A stretch of DNA of 64,000 nt, taken from assembly GCF_001708185.1 (NCBI RefSeq), contig NZ_MDDN01000001.1, positions 310,001 to 374,000 on the forward strand, read 5' to 3'. The translations under genes were made by a program, and so were the position numbers. Position 1 is the stretch's first letter, and each line of letters opens with the position of its first letter. This document shows positions 1-8,432 of the stretch, one piece after another. The notes beneath the pieces were generated by a model. It was not told the origin of the DNA. It saw only the letters and a program-made list of their open reading frames with translations, and did no database searches. The stretch is from Lysinibacillus xylanilyticus. Lineage in GTDB: Bacteria; Bacillota; Bacilli; Bacillales_A; Planococcaceae.

Positions 1-67
1 ATTTGGTAAATAAAAATTTTGTACATTTCAAATTTTTATAAATATACAAATATTTGTGTCAGTTTTT

Positions 68-1096
68 TTAAGCTTTCACTTTTCTCACAAACATTTTGAC
101 AAACGGTACAAGGAAAATGGATACGACTAGTACTCTGAATAGCTGAAATGCAGTAACGATTGTCACATTCGCATGAACAGAAGCGGCGATAATCCCCATT
201 TGATCAAGCCCTCCTGGTACGATACTTAAAAAACCTGTCTGAAAATCAAGACCATACAAATCCTTCATGATAAATGTTAAGCCGTATGCAGCGCCAATAA
301 AGATGCCTGCTGATACAAATGCGTAAAACACATGCTTCTTCGATAAATGTAAATCCTCTTTTTTCAATAAAAGCCCAATGTAAATGCCAAGCATTAGTTG
401 CGCAATATGAAGTAGTGACAACGGTAATTTTGGTACATCCATTCCTGCTATATTTAAGCCCATCAATAAAAACACTGGACCAAGCATATAGCCTGTTGGT
501 ATTTTCACCTTTTGCGCCAGCCACCCCGCCACTCCACACACAGCGAGTAAACCTATAAGACTCCATGAATATGCTCCGTCTACTACAAACACATTTCCAC
601 CAGAGCCTGACACCATTAATGGCACAAACCCGACGATTAAAAGAACCCGTAATATTTGAAAGAACGTAATAACAACCATATCCATATCCCCTTGCTCTTC
701 AGCAAAGGCAACAACCTGTGACATTCCCCCAGGTACACAGCACGTCAACGCAGTCGCAAAATCTAAATCTGCACGCTTTGCTACTAAATAGCTGATGCAA
801 AAAAACAGTAAAATGAATAGTACATTTAAAACGACCATACTCCCTAAAAATAGTTGAATATCCTGCACGGCTTCTGGTGTAAAAGCAAAACCAATAGAAT
901 ACCCAGCGACAATTAAACCAAAATTACGAAAATATATATGCCATTTCAATTGTACTTTGGTCGATAACTGAACAATTAGTACCGCTGTTATAGCACCAAG
1001 CAACCATGGCATCGGAATATGTAAAAGTTGAAATAAAACAGCCCCTGTTAAACCAATACATAATGTAATAAACATGTGCTTATCAAAAATAAACAT
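68..1096 (-). CDS. AbrB-family integral membrane protein
   Basis: This 342-residue protein is almost entirely hydrophobic, with about ten membrane segments. It has a visible internal duplication: PGGMSQVVAFAEEQ near residue 123 is echoed by PGGLDQMGIIAASV near residue 293, each followed by a similar FQxxRVLxV helix. That two-fold repeat is the hallmark of the AbrB duplication family (COG3180), whose members are often mislabelled ammonia monooxygenase; the transported or sensed compound is unknown. The ATG is preceded by GAGGGG at good spacing. The gene stands alone, divergent from the LytTR operon. Family membership is fairly certain, function is not. Confidence 0.85.
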   Translation of the reverse strand: MFIFDKHMFITLCIGLTGAVLFQLLHIPMPWLLGAITAVLIVQLSTKVQLKWHIYFRNFGLIVAGYSIGFAFTPEAVQDIQLFLGSMVVLNVLFILLFFCISYLVAKRADLDFATALTCCVPGGMSQVVAFAEEQGDMDMVVITFFQILRVLLIVGFVPLMVSGSGGNVFVVDGAYSWSLIGLLAVCGVAGWLAQKVKIPTGYMLGPVFLLMGLNIAGMDVPKLPLSLLHIAQLMLGIYIGLLLKKEDLHLSKKHVFYAFVSAGIFIGAAYGLTFIMKDLYGLDFQTGFLSIVPGGLDQMGIIAASVHANVTIVTAFQLFRVLVVSIFLVPFVKMFVRKVKA

Positions 1097-1194
1097 AGAA
1101 GCAACCCCTCATGACTGAATAATTTTATTATGCCGTTAACTTGCCATTTTTTCTACTTCATCACTTTTTGCGAGGTTCTATATTGTTAAAAATG

Positions 1195-1225
1195 AACCTG
1201 TTATTCATGAAATTTAACCTCTTAT
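1195..1225 (+). promoter_or_regulatory. Candidate LytTR-type direct repeat upstream of the LytTR operon
   Basis: AACCTGTTAT (1195-1204) is repeated as AACCTCTTAT (1216-1225), 21 bp start to start, which is two helical turns. LytTR-domain proteins typically bind pairs of short direct repeats at this spacing. A weak -10 (TATGCT, 1254-1259) follows, so the pair would lie just upstream of a poor -35, as expected for an activator. The first copy also sits in an ATGAA/TTCAT inverted repeat (1192-1208). The site is inferred; the fit to the AgrA consensus is weak. Confidence 0.4.
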
Positions 1226-1319
1226 CCAAGATATTCTCCAAGCCAAATTTTTCTATGCTACATTATTATTACCTGATTCAGTGTTTCTCCATAGCGGAGA
1301 TATGTAAAGGAGGCCTCCA

Positions 1320-1769
1320 ATGAAAATTCATTTAACAATCAATAGTGAGCTAGAAGAAACTGAGGTTCATATACATGCGAAGGAATACACCGAGCAAATT
1401 GAACGACTGATGAAGCAGCTACAAGCGTCCCAAACCACGATGCTAGATGGCTACTTTCAACAGGAAATTCATATGCTAAAAATTTCTGATATTTACTCCA
1501 TTTACGCAGAGGGTGCAAAGGTTTTTTTGCAGACGGAAGAACAGGAATTCGAAACGAAGCGTAAATTGTATGAGCTGGAAGCACAATTATCGAAGGACTT
1601 TGCCAGAGTCAGTAAATCGACACTCGTTAACATTAATAAAATTGCCTCTATTCAAATGGGGAAAATCGGTACAACAGAACTGATATTAGAAAACGATGTG
1701 TCCGTCCATGTTAGCCGCAAATATTTAAAAGAATTAAAACACCACTTAGGTATTGGGAGGGACTCATAA
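1320..1769 (+). CDS. LytTR-domain DNA-binding regulator
   Basis: The 149-residue protein has a short N-terminal segment and a C-terminal LytTR domain (about residues 45-145), recognisable from the IxSIxxxGAKVFLQT-like strand pattern, FARVSKSTLVNINKI and VSRKYLKELK. There is no receiver domain, so it is the stand-alone type. AAAGGAGG precedes the ATG. The next gene, one base after the stop, is a DUF3021 membrane protein; stand-alone LytTR regulators paired with small membrane proteins are known as LytTR regulatory systems, in which the membrane protein restrains the regulator. By inference it controls its own operon, including the ABC exporter downstream. Confidence 0.88.
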   Translation: MKIHLTINSELEETEVHIHAKEYTEQIERLMKQLQASQTTMLDGYFQQEIHMLKISDIYSIYAEGAKVFLQTEEQEFETKRKLYELEAQLSKDFARVSKSTLVNINKIASIQMGKIGTTELILENDVSVHVSRKYLKELKHHLGIGRDS

Positions 1770-1770
1770 T

Positions 1771-2175
1771 ATGAAATTTATTCGCATGATGATTATCGGA
1801 CTACTCATATCACTTAGCTCTTCCTACGTCTTAGTAACATTAAGCGTCATATCTAATAACGCTGTAATGTCAGGATCGGAATTACTTGAACAAATTATCA
1901 TCGCAGCCATACTTGGAGCTGTAATTGGTTTGCTGTCCATCATTTTTGATATCGAGCGTTTACCTTTTATTGCTCAGTTTATTTTACATGTAATTGCAGT
2001 TACTCTGTGTGTGTTGATTGCAGGTTATTTCGGGCGCTGGTTTGAACATTCAAGCATTACGTCTATTTTTATAAGTGAAGCTATTATTTTCTTTTTCGCT
2101 TGGTGCATTATTTATGTACTTCAAAAAAATGATATTGCAAAAATCAATCAAGTAATTCAAAAAAGAAAGGAATAA
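1771..2175 (+). CDS. DUF3021 small membrane protein, likely partner of the LytTR regulator
   Basis: Four hydrophobic segments fill this 134-residue protein, in the DUF3021 pattern (an ILGAVIGLLSIIFDIERLP segment between the second and third helices). The frame is open from a TTG at 1753, but the ATG at 1771 is preferred because GGGAGG lies 8-9 bases before it; this leaves one base between the LytTR stop and this start, so the two are translationally coupled. It probably acts as the membrane-bound antagonist or sensor for the LytTR protein. That role is inferred from family context. Confidence 0.8.
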   Translation: MKFIRMMIIGLLISLSSSYVLVTLSVISNNAVMSGSELLEQIIIAAILGAVIGLLSIIFDIERLPFIAQFILHVIAVTLCVLIAGYFGRWFEHSSITSIFISEAIIFFFAWCIIYVLQKNDIAKINQVIQKRKE

Positions 2176-2180
2176 ACAAT

Positions 2181-3101
2181 ATGACCTTTGCTATACAAGT
2201 TGAAAATCTATGTAAGCAATACGGCGATTTTCAGGCAGTAAAAGGTATTTCATTTACCGTTGAGCAAGGCTCCCTCTTCGCCTTTTTAGGTGCGAATGGT
2301 GCGGGTAAATCAACGACTATTGAAATACTTTGTACATTATTAAAAAAATCAAGCGGTACAGTTAAAATTAATGGTTATACACTTGATGCAAGTAACGACA
2401 ATGCGGAAATCCGAAAATCCATTGGTGTCGTATTCCAGCAAAGTTTACTGGATGAACGATTAACAGTGCGAGAAAATATACTTCACCGTGGCAAAACATA
2501 TGGCTTATCGAAAGCTCAACTTGCCGAAAACTACCAATTCATATCCACCTATTTGCATTTAGATGATATAGAAAAACGAAAATATGGAACTTTATCAGGT
2601 GGGCAAAAAAGGCGTGCTGATATCGCTCGAGCCCTTATCCATCGACCGAAAATATTGTTTTTAGATGAACCAACAACTGGACTTGATCCACAAACGCGTC
2701 AATTCGTTTGGCAAGCCGTTAAGCAACTTCAGCTCGAAACAAACATGACTGTTTTTTTAACAACACATTATATGGAAGAAGCGGCAGTCGCTCATCAAGT
2801 CATCGTCTTAAAGGAAGGAGAAATTGTTGCTGAAGGCACACCAGACGCTCTAAAAACAAAATACGCCTATGATTCAATGGCACTTGTTTTTCATAATACT
2901 TCTGAAGGGTTACAGTGGCTCGAAGAAAATGCTATCTCCTATACAGAAAAGCTAGGCATTTTCTCCATCCGAGTCGAATCCACACTTCATGCTTTAGCGC
3001 TATTAAAAAATGCGGAGCCGCTTATTGCTTCGTTTGAAGTAATCAAAGGAACTATGGATGATGTCTTTCTTCATATCATGGCCGAGGGAGGTGTAGCTTA
3101 A
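2181..3101 (+). CDS. ABC exporter ATPase subunit (drug/antibiotic type)
   Basis: This 306-residue ATPase has Walker A GANGAGKST (about residues 38-46), signature LSGGQKRRADIARAL, Walker B ILFLDEPTTGLDP and an H-loop TTHYMEEA. The roughly 80-residue C-terminal extension ending TMDDVFLHIMAEG is typical of DrrA-like drug-resistance exporters. The ATG follows the DUF3021 stop by five bases, and its last base overlaps the permease start (TAATG). It forms the energy subunit of an exporter under the LytTR/DUF3021 pair; the substrate is unknown. Confidence 0.92.
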   Translation: MTFAIQVENLCKQYGDFQAVKGISFTVEQGSLFAFLGANGAGKSTTIEILCTLLKKSSGTVKINGYTLDASNDNAEIRKSIGVVFQQSLLDERLTVRENILHRGKTYGLSKAQLAENYQFISTYLHLDDIEKRKYGTLSGGQKRRADIARALIHRPKILFLDEPTTGLDPQTRQFVWQAVKQLQLETNMTVFLTTHYMEEAAVAHQVIVLKEGEIVAEGTPDALKTKYAYDSMALVFHNTSEGLQWLEENAISYTEKLGIFSIRVESTLHALALLKNAEPLIASFEVIKGTMDDVFLHIMAEGGVA

Positions 3102-3976
3102 TGGAAGTATTATCTAGCTTAGTACAGCGCAATAGCAAGGTTTTCAGACGTGATAAAACACAAGTCTTCTTCTCCCTGCTTTCTGTCCTTATCGTACTTG
3201 TGTTATACGCTGTATTCCTTCAAAAAATGCAAGTAGATGCCATTGAGCAAATGACGGAAGCTACGCCAGAATTAGTAACGATGGTCAATGAATGGCTAGT
3301 GGCTGGCTTACTATCTATGATCGCCGTTTCGACAACACTCGCTGCATATGGGGTCGCTGTAAAAGATTTAGAATCAAAAGCACAGGCTGATTTTTTAACT
3401 GCGCCCATTTCACGAGCAACAATTCAATTCAGTTATGTAATCAACGCATTGATCATAGGCTGTATCTTTTCTTTTATCGCCCTAATTGGCTGTGAAATTT
3501 TTATCGTTGCTACAGGCGGTGAGCTTTTAAGCTTTAAAAATTTCGTTAACGTCGTAGGCATATTATTTTTATCTGTTTTACTTGCAAGTATTTTTAATCT
3601 GTTTCTTGTGATATTTGTCAATACACAAAATTCCTTTTCAACGCTCAGTACAATCGTCGGAACAGCCATTGGTTTTTTATGTGGTGTTTATGTACCTGTA
3701 GGAGCACTGCCAACCTTTGCTCAAAACCTTATTATGTATTTCCCTATCAGCCATACAACTTTACTATTACGCAATGCCTTTATGGAGAGCTCCATTTCCA
3801 AGGTTTTCGAAGGTGCGCCCGCTTCACAGATAGACGAATACAAAAAAGTGTATGGTATTGTCTATGACCTTCACGGAAATATATTAAGTACCTCAACAAG
3901 CATTATGATTATTTTCGTCTCAATTCTTGTATTAGCAATCTTATCTATCATTATCTTTAAAAAGAAAAATAAATAA
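3101..3976 (+). CDS. ABC-2 type exporter permease
   Basis: The protein has 291 residues and six predicted membrane segments, with a long extracytoplasmic loop after the first helix (about residues 45-65) and another before the last helix, an ABC-2 permease pattern. The ATG overlaps the ATPase stop by one base, so the two are co-translated. It is the membrane half of the exporter and the last gene of the four-gene LytTR operon, followed directly by a terminator. Function follows from the pairing; the substrate cannot be read from sequence. Confidence 0.9.
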   Translation: MEVLSSLVQRNSKVFRRDKTQVFFSLLSVLIVLVLYAVFLQKMQVDAIEQMTEATPELVTMVNEWLVAGLLSMIAVSTTLAAYGVAVKDLESKAQADFLTAPISRATIQFSYVINALIIGCIFSFIALIGCEIFIVATGGELLSFKNFVNVVGILFLSVLLASIFNLFLVIFVNTQNSFSTLSTIVGTAIGFLCGVYVPVGALPTFAQNLIMYFPISHTTLLLRNAFMESSISKVFEGAPASQIDEYKKVYGIVYDLHGNILSTSTSIMIIFVSILVLAILSIIIFKKKNK

Positions 3977-3985
3977 ACACTTTCG

Positions 3986-4015
3986 CACATCGTTCATAAA
4001 ATGATGTGTTTTTTA
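3986..4015 (+). terminator. Rho-independent terminator of the LytTR/ABC operon
   Basis: CACATC (3986-3991) pairs with GATGTG (4003-4008), and seven T residues follow on the plus strand, a few bases after the permease stop. Confidence 0.75.
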
Positions 4016-4098
4016 TTGATTTTAATCAAACAATTTGTTATTTTAATAATAAATAAGCAAACAAAATAATAAATCGTTTGTTTTTAGGAGGATACTCA

Positions 4099-4854
4099 AT
4101 GGATGTTAATGAATTATTTTGGCAGGCTTCGATCCATGACATAAAAAAGGGCTACAAAGATGAAACAACACATTTTACTTGTTTGCTTTGCGGGGAAAAG
4201 ATTGAAAAGGGTATTATTTATCCACATGAAGGCGTACTCTACGAGGCAGAAAAATTTATACAGCATCATATTACTTCAGCACATCAATCTGTATTCCATT
4301 ATTTAAATGGCCTAAATAAAAAAATGACAGGATTAACTGATCATCAAAGTCATATTTTGCGCTTATTTTATGAAGGAAAAACCGATCAAGAAATTAAAGA
4401 AGAGCTGGAAATAGGTAGTGCAGCAACGATCCGTCATCATCGCTTTGCCCTTAAAGAGAAGGAACGTCAGGCAAAAACTTTTCTTGCCATGATGGATTTA
4501 TTAAAGGAGCAGAATCAAAAGGAAGAGAGCTTCGTCCCCATACACAAAACGGCTACAATGGTCGACGAACGCTATGATGTTACGATTTCTGAAGAACAGA
4601 AGTTACTAGAAAAACACTTTCCACATGGTATCGGTAAAGAGCTAGCCCGCTTCCCAAAACGCGAAAAGCATAAAATCGTGATACTCCGCGCAATCACAAA
4701 ACTTTTCGATGAAGCGAAACAGTATTCAGAAAAAGAATTAAATGCCATTATCCAACCGATCTACGAGGATTATGTACTAATACGTCGCTATTTAATCGAA
4801 TACGGTTTTATAGACCGTACAGATGATGGTAGTGCCTATTGGGTAAAAAAATAA
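4099..4854 (+). CDS. DUF2087 transcriptional regulator with zinc-binding N-terminus and LuxR-like HTH
   Basis: Three parts are visible in 251 residues. The N-terminus has a CLLCGEK knuckle and a later HHITSAHQS, suggesting a C2H2-type zinc site. A LuxR-like helix-turn-helix follows (LTDHQSHILRLFYEGKTDQE, about residues 83-130). The C-terminal DUF2087 domain (about residues 170-251) contains FPKREKHKIVILRAI and RRYLIEYGFIDRTDDG. The reading frame is open from an upstream TTG, but TAGGAGG at 4086-4092 sets the start at the ATG at 4099. The gene is co-oriented with a GIY-YIG gene 16 bases downstream. The ligand and targets are unknown. Confidence 0.85.
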   Translation: MDVNELFWQASIHDIKKGYKDETTHFTCLLCGEKIEKGIIYPHEGVLYEAEKFIQHHITSAHQSVFHYLNGLNKKMTGLTDHQSHILRLFYEGKTDQEIKEELEIGSAATIRHHRFALKEKERQAKTFLAMMDLLKEQNQKEESFVPIHKTATMVDERYDVTISEEQKLLEKHFPHGIGKELARFPKREKHKIVILRAITKLFDEAKQYSEKELNAIIQPIYEDYVLIRRYLIEYGFIDRTDDGSAYWVKK

Positions 4855-4870
4855 GAAGGCAGGGTTTTCA

Positions 4871-5215
4871 ATGGATCATAAAAAAGAATTAAAGGAAATG
4901 TATAAAGACATGAAAATTGAAGCGGGCGTTTTTACAATGACCAATAAACAAAATAGTAAAGTATTTGTTGGCAGCTTCAATAATTTAAAACGCCTAAACG
5001 GCTTTCAGTTTATGTTAAAAACAAATACACACACAAATAAAGAGCTCCAAACCGATTACAACTCATTCGGCAAAGATGCTTTTGAAATTGAAGTAGTAGA
5101 ATATTTGAAGAAAAAAGAAGAGGGCTACTTCGATGCTAAAAAAGAATTAGAAAAACTAGAGCAAAAGTGGCTCGACACGCTACAGCCTTTTGGCGAACGT
5201 GGATATAATTCTTAA
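4871..5215 (+). CDS. GIY-YIG fold family protein
   Basis: A small 114-residue protein whose N-terminal half resembles the GIY-YIG nuclease fold: GVFTMTN near residue 19 and KVFVGSFNNLKRL near residue 29 stand where GIY and YIG with the catalytic arginine region normally lie. Both signature tripeptides are degenerate, so nuclease activity is doubtful. The C-terminal half has KKELEKLEQKWLDTLQPFGERGYN, the family pattern ending in GYN. It sits 16 bases after the DUF2087 gene and ends at a strong terminator, so the two form an operon. Its partner role is not known. Confidence 0.75.
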   Translation: MDHKKELKEMYKDMKIEAGVFTMTNKQNSKVFVGSFNNLKRLNGFQFMLKTNTHTNKELQTDYNSFGKDAFEIEVVEYLKKKEEGYFDAKKELEKLEQKWLDTLQPFGERGYNS

Positions 5216-5232
5216 GTAACAAGCTACACAAT

Positions 5233-5289
5233 GAAAAAGGAATCTGTTTTCTTCACAGTTAAGCTGGTGAAATGGCAGATTCTTTTTTC
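5233..5289 (+). terminator. Terminator of the DUF2087/GIY-YIG operon
   Basis: GAAAAAGGAATCTG (5233-5246) is almost perfectly complementary to CAGATTCTTTTTTC (5276-5289), which supplies the T tract. Confidence 0.8.
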
Positions 5290-5296
5290 ATGCTGT

Positions 5297-5370
5297 TGCG
5301 CGTGGGGGGTCACTCTGATTCCCCAAGGATTTCACTTCCCGTGCGGGGATTCACTTCTCTCCCGCGAATA
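5297..5370. repeat. GC-rich degenerate tandem motif between convergent genes
   Basis: On the minus strand the motif GAAGTGAATCCCC and the variant GAAGTGAAATCC recur in tandem, followed by a looser third unit (AGAGTGACCCCCC), separated by CGCG-containing bits. The base composition is much richer in G+C than its surroundings. No ORF or standard terminator explains it. Confidence 0.35.
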
Positions 5371-5379
5371 TAGGCATCA

Positions 5380-5751
5380 CTATATTTCTTTCAATAATTC
5401 AATTTCTTGCTGAGCTTTTTTCGTTAGCTTTCCGAAAACTAGCTTATAGGAATGCTCGATTAAATTTTCTACTAAATCCATAGATACGTCATCTGCATCC
5501 ATATAGATTGAATTCCAATGTGTTTTATTCATATAGTAGCCAGGAATAATTCCTTCATAAGCTTCTCTTAATTCTTCAGCTCGATTAGGCTCACATTTCA
5601 ATGTAAGTACTGGCTTTCCAGTTGCATCTCCGCCCATCATCGCATACATTTTTCCCCCAATATGGTAGCGATCAGCTTCCCACTCTATTTTATAATCATG
5701 CGTTGTGCCATAGAGCTTTGAACAATAGGCGTGAATTTTTTCTTTATCCAT
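5380..5751 (-). CDS. MmcQ/YjbR family protein
   Basis: A 123-residue protein of the MmcQ/YjbR family (cystathionine-like double-wing DNA-binding fold). Recognisable pieces are KIEWEADRYHIGGKMYAMMGG near the start, LTLKCEPNRAEELREAYEGI in the middle and the conserved PGYYMNKTHWNSIYMD, ending with an SYKLVFGKL helix. The frame runs open to 5841, but GGGAGGG 8 bases before the ATG at 5751 marks that as the start. Family members are thought to bind DNA, but the cellular role is undefined. It converges on the GIY-YIG operon. Confidence 0.85.
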   Translation of the reverse strand: MDKEKIHAYCSKLYGTTHDYKIEWEADRYHIGGKMYAMMGGDATGKPVLTLKCEPNRAEELREAYEGIIPGYYMNKTHWNSIYMDADDVSMDLVENLIEHSYKLVFGKLTKKAQQEIELLKEI

Positions 5752-5829
5752 TTCAATACTCCCTCCCCATAATGGCCTTGGTGCACTTGTAGCTGACGTT
5801 TTCACTTTCGCTATATAACATTTCCCCGG

Positions 5830-5876
5830 CAAAAAACACACGTTCGATTATACATAGGATAACCCATAACGTGTGT
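5830..5876 (-). terminator. Terminator of the YitT gene (minus strand)
   Basis: Read on the minus strand, ACACACGTT (5876-5868) pairs with AACGTGTGT (5844-5836), followed by a run of T (5836-5831). It lies about 40 bases past the YitT stop. Confidence 0.7.
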
Positions 5877-5918
5877 AGAGAAAATAACAATTATTAATTT
5901 TTTCCAATTTAATAATTT

Positions 5919-6734
5919 TTACTTAACCCCTCGATCGAACATGCCGATGACTTCTGTAGTTTGCAATATATTGACAAAAGCTTTTTCATCCGTTTCTTTG
6001 ATCGTACCTTTTACTTCAGCAAGCTGATAGCGTGTAATAACTGTAATCAATACTTTACGACTTTCCCCTGAATAGGCACCCCTTGCGTCCATAATCGTAA
6101 CACCACGATAAAACTTTGATAGCAGTTGCTGCTTTACTTCTTCGCCCTTACTTGTAATAATCATCAGCGTCAATTTAATATGACTCGTATGAATCGTGTC
6201 AACAACCTTCCCTGTAGCATAAATCGATACGAGCGTCAGTAGTGCCGCATCCCAGCTAAAAACAAATCCGCTGATCGCTACAACAATACCATTCATCGTA
6301 GAGATTAATGTACCAAGCGGAAAATCACGTTTACGACTTAGTAGCATCGCAATAATATCAAAACCTCCAGAGGAACCAGATGCACGGAAAATCAACCCCG
6401 TTCCCAAGCCCACAATAACTCCGCCAAATAAAGAGGCAAGAATCGGCTCTTGCGTAGCTTTATAAATAGGAATAATATACAAACTTACTGACAAAACAGC
6501 GACTGAAAGTATCGTATATCCAATAAACCGCTTCCCTAACTTCATAACCCCTAAAATAAGCAATGGCAAATTCAAAAGTAAATTTAAAACCCCTGTATTC
6601 AAGGGCGTGATAATACCAAGCATGATAGCAATCCCACTTAATCCACCACTTAAAATTTCATGCGGAATTAATAAAAAATTGTAGGCAAAGGCAATTAATA
6701 TTGATGAAAGTGTAATAATGACCACATTACGCAT
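5919..6734 (-). CDS. YitT family membrane protein with DUF2179 domain
   Basis: This 271-residue protein has five or six membrane helices (residues 1-165, DUF161) followed by a cytoplasmic DUF2179 domain (about 205-265) with GVTIMDARGAYSGESRKVL and a TTEVIGMFDRG end. It belongs to the YitT/YpjC/YqfU/YvjA group of Bacilli. Function is not established; DUF2179 resembles small ligand-binding domains. A second paralogue lies at 38482-39342 in this window. The gene is monocistronic with its own terminator downstream. Confidence 0.9.
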   Translation of the reverse strand: MRNVVIITLSSILIAFAYNFLLIPHEILSGGLSGIAIMLGIITPLNTGVLNLLLNLPLLILGVMKLGKRFIGYTILSVAVLSVSLYIIPIYKATQEPILASLFGGVIVGLGTGLIFRASGSSGGFDIIAMLLSRKRDFPLGTLISTMNGIVVAISGFVFSWDAALLTLVSIYATGKVVDTIHTSHIKLTLMIITSKGEEVKQQLLSKFYRGVTIMDARGAYSGESRKVLITVITRYQLAEVKGTIKETDEKAFVNILQTTEVIGMFDRGVK

Positions 6735-6845
6735 AACGATTCCCCTATCAGTAAAACAAACAAATTTTGATACATCTTTTCCTTAGAATACCCAACTTAT
6801 TCTTTCTAAAAACCTGGATTTTGCACTGCCGTTAAACAAAGCTAT

Positions 6846-8192
6846 TTATTTCTTCTGTTGTTCTTTTTTCTGCTCCTCTTTTATCGGCTCTTCTTTTAAA
6901 GGCTCTTCTTTTTTCTCGCCTTCTTTCTCCGCTACCTTATTAATACGATCAAGCATTGGCGGATGTGTATAACGGAACCATTTTACAAGTAACTTTGGAT
7001 TTACCTCACTTAAACCAGATATCGTCAGCTTTTGGAATGCCGTAACTGCGGACTCTCGATCACCAGTAAGTGAAATCGCATATTGATCGGCTCTCGTTTC
7101 CTGATACCTTGAGATATAATTGGACAGAGGGCTTGAAGCAAATAATAAAACAGATGTTATAAGTAAAAACAATGGATACGAACCTATATCACTTAATTTT
7201 TTAATTTTTAAGACCTGTCCATAACGGCCAACAATCCATCTCATACACTTTGCTGTTAACCATAATCCTAGCAAGGTCAACAAAAGATAGCCTGCAATAC
7301 CAAAATAAATATGCTTCTCAACGTAATGTCCCATTTCATGTGCCATGATAAATAAAATTTCATTATCTGTTAGACGATTTAATGTAGTATCCCATAACAC
7401 AATCCTCGAATTACTTCCAATTCCCGTTACATAGGCATTTAGGGCATTTGTTTTTTCTGCCATATTAACTTCATAAACATGCTCTGCCGGTATATTGACT
7501 TGTGCAGCCATCGATAAGATTTTCGCCTCTAGCTCCTTATTTTTCAACGGATAAAAATCATTATATAAAGGATCAATTACAACAGGCTGGATAAACATCA
7601 CAAATATTGTAAATGGAATTGTTAAAAACCAAGCATATAGCCACCATCTTTTAGCACTTTTTTTGATAAGCCAGTAAATAACAGACACAATAATAAAGCT
7701 CATGCCAAAGTTAACCCAAAAATCGATAAGACCATCTCGCATCCACGACGAAAATCCTTGTGTACTAATACCGTAATTTTTACTTAAATTATAACGATAA
7801 TAATCGAGTGGGAATAGTACCACATATAATAAAAGTGATAATAAGAATAAATAGCTTGCATTTTGTAACAGCTTCCTTTTTGTTTGAGACGTCGCCACCT
7901 TTTCAAAATAACGAGATACGCCCATTAATAAAATCATGAAATAGACTAACCATTCCAAGGGTGTAGCAACAAAAAACAGGAAGTTTCGTATTTTCGAGTA
8001 TTCACCACTTAAATATAGTTCTCTTTCAGACATAAACATCACTGGATCCGCAGCTGTTCCCTGCATCGCTCGTGGTACTGTACCACCGCCGCTATGGAAT
8101 ATATACCAATACATACACAGCACATAAACGCCGAACAATAGTAGCGCGACAATTCCCATTTTTTTCGCTATGTCATTTCCTCCCTTGTTCAA
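6846..8192 (-). CDS. M48-family membrane zinc metalloprotease (CAAX protease 1/Ste24-like)
   Basis: The protein has about 448 residues with several membrane helices, catalytic HEMGH near residue 285 and a second zinc-ligand region ETRAD near residue 370, matching Ste24-type M48A proteases (usually about 420 residues). The N-terminal half carries four helices, and the C-terminal tail is a low-complexity run of KEEP-like repeats. The start is unclear. The outermost candidate is a TTG at 8192 with AGGA 11 bases upstream, and the first ATG is at 8159. A much better ribosome site (GGGAGG) sits 7 bases before an in-frame ATA at 8171. Likely role: quality control or processing of membrane proteins. 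Confidence 0.9.
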   Translation of the reverse strand: MNKGGNDIAKKMGIVALLLFGVYVLCMYWYIFHSGGGTVPRAMQGTAADPVMFMSERELYLSGEYSKIRNFLFFVATPLEWLVYFMILLMGVSRYFEKVATSQTKRKLLQNASYLFLLSLLLYVVLFPLDYYRYNLSKNYGISTQGFSSWMRDGLIDFWVNFGMSFIIVSVIYWLIKKSAKRWWLYAWFLTIPFTIFVMFIQPVVIDPLYNDFYPLKNKELEAKILSMAAQVNIPAEHVYEVNMAEKTNALNAYVTGIGSNSRIVLWDTTLNRLTDNEILFIMAHEMGHYVEKHIYFGIAGYLLLTLLGLWLTAKCMRWIVGRYGQVLKIKKLSDIGSYPLFLLITSVLLFASSPLSNYISRYQETRADQYAISLTGDRESAVTAFQKLTISGLSEVNPKLLVKWFRYTHPPMLDRINKVAEKEGEKKEEPLKEEPIKEEQKKEQQKK

Positions 8193-8432
8193 AGCTAAGT
8201 TCGTCCTATAGTAAGTGTAAGCTAAATTGAAAAAGTTAGAACAAATTTTTTGTGTTTTATTTACCTTCTATCCCACTTCACACATCATTTAAACCTGTTT
8301 CCAAAAAGAAAAAATTCACTCCCCTTCTCCAAACGAATGCCAAGTCTTGTAGATGCCATACACTACAGCTTGTCACGATTCCTAGAAAAGTTGCGAATTT
8401 TTCAGCGTATTTTTCGCTAATGAACTTAAAAA

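Noticed and set aside
5231-5413. 60-codon plus-strand ORF after the GIY-YIG gene
   Set aside because: It begins inside the operon terminator and has no ribosome site or recognisable protein features.
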